DNA of 5,850 bases from contig CABPXX010000101.1 of assembly GCA_902461475.1 (NCBI GenBank), forward strand, positions 1 to 5,850, given 5' to 3'. Each line of letters opens with the position of its first letter. Position 1 is the first letter of the stretch. The notes under the pieces are model-generated. The model saw nothing but the letters and a program-made list of their open reading frames with translations. It was not told the origin of the DNA and ran no database searches. The position numbers were made by a program, and so were the translations under genes. This DNA is from an uncultured Eubacteriales bacterium. Its GTDB lineage: Bacteria; Bacillota; Clostridia; Oscillospirales; Oscillospiraceae. Below, piece by piece: positions 5,729 to 5,850 of this stretch.

Positions 5729-5850
5729 AGGTTTCCATTTTGATTTCCACCGGGGGCGGGGACGCCTCCAACTATCTGGAGGCGGTGGAGCGGGCCGGGG
5801 GCCAGGGCAGCGCCGTGTACCTGCCCCAGCCGGACCTGCGCTATGACGGC
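5725..5850 (+). CDS. Probable peptidase C26 / gamma-glutamyl hydrolase-like protein (3' end outside window)
   Basis: Only the first 42 residues are visible. They begin MKVSILISTGGGDASNYLEA, followed by VERAGGQGSAVYLP and then PDLRYDG at the window edge. A first beta strand, then N-Y-x-E-A-x-x-x-A-G-G and a second strand ending in a proline, is the start seen in class I glutamine-amidotransferase-like hydrolases of the C26 (PuuD-like) family, which cut gamma-glutamyl bonds. The catalytic Cys-His-Glu residues would lie beyond the window, so activity cannot be judged. The ATG overlaps the flippase stop as ATGA (5725-5728), which implies co-transcription and translational coupling. Other Rossmann-like families cannot be excluded from such a short fragment. 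Confidence 0.6.
   Translation, partial: MKVSILISTGGGDASNYLEAVERAGGQGSAVYLPQPDLRYDG

Overview
The window looks like chromosomal DNA of a GC-rich, endospore-forming Firmicute, most likely an Oscillospiraceae-type gut clostridium (Flavonifractor/Lawsonibacter-like). The evidence is the strong G/C bias at third codon positions, AGGAGG-type ribosome binding sites, sigma-A-type promoters, a SpoVB-family flippase and a DUF815 ATPase. The lineage is inferred from gene content and style, not from a database match. I see no tRNA, rRNA, CRISPR array, insertion sequence or phage gene.

Layout. (1) 2-1855 (+): the 3' part of a TetM/EF-G-like translational GTPase (domain II onward) fused to a C-terminal YacP/Rae1-type NYN nuclease domain; the G domain lies upstream of the window. 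(2) 1852-1905: a long, nearly perfect hairpin that acts as a shared bidirectional terminator and carries the stop codons of both converging genes. (3) 1902-3101 (-): a DUF815 AAA+ ATPase. (4) 3102-3220: a compact divergent control region in which two sigma-A promoters appear to use the same six base pairs as their -35 element. (5) 3221-3760 (+): a Nudix hydrolase resembling ADP-ribose pyrophosphatase. (6) 3747-4109 (-): a small two-helix membrane protein of unknown function, overlapping the end of the Nudix gene. (7) 4110-4216: a divergent gap holding a 19-bp hairpin that buries the ribosome binding site of the next gene. (8) 4217-5728 (+): a SpoVB/MOP-superfamily lipid flippase. (9) 5725 to the window end (+): the start of a probable peptidase C26 (gamma-glutamyl hydrolase-like) gene, joined to the flippase gene by an ATGA overlap.

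The genes do not form one pathway. The most distinctive item is the GTPase-nuclease fusion. YacP/Rae1 of Bacillus subtilis is known to cleave mRNA in the ribosomal A site, and TetM/EF-G-like proteins insert their domain IV into that same site. A single chain carrying both suggests GTP-dependent delivery of an mRNase to the ribosome. The flippase and C26 genes probably form one translationally coupled unit with a role in envelope or spore cortex. The two intergenic regions are unusually compact and symmetric.
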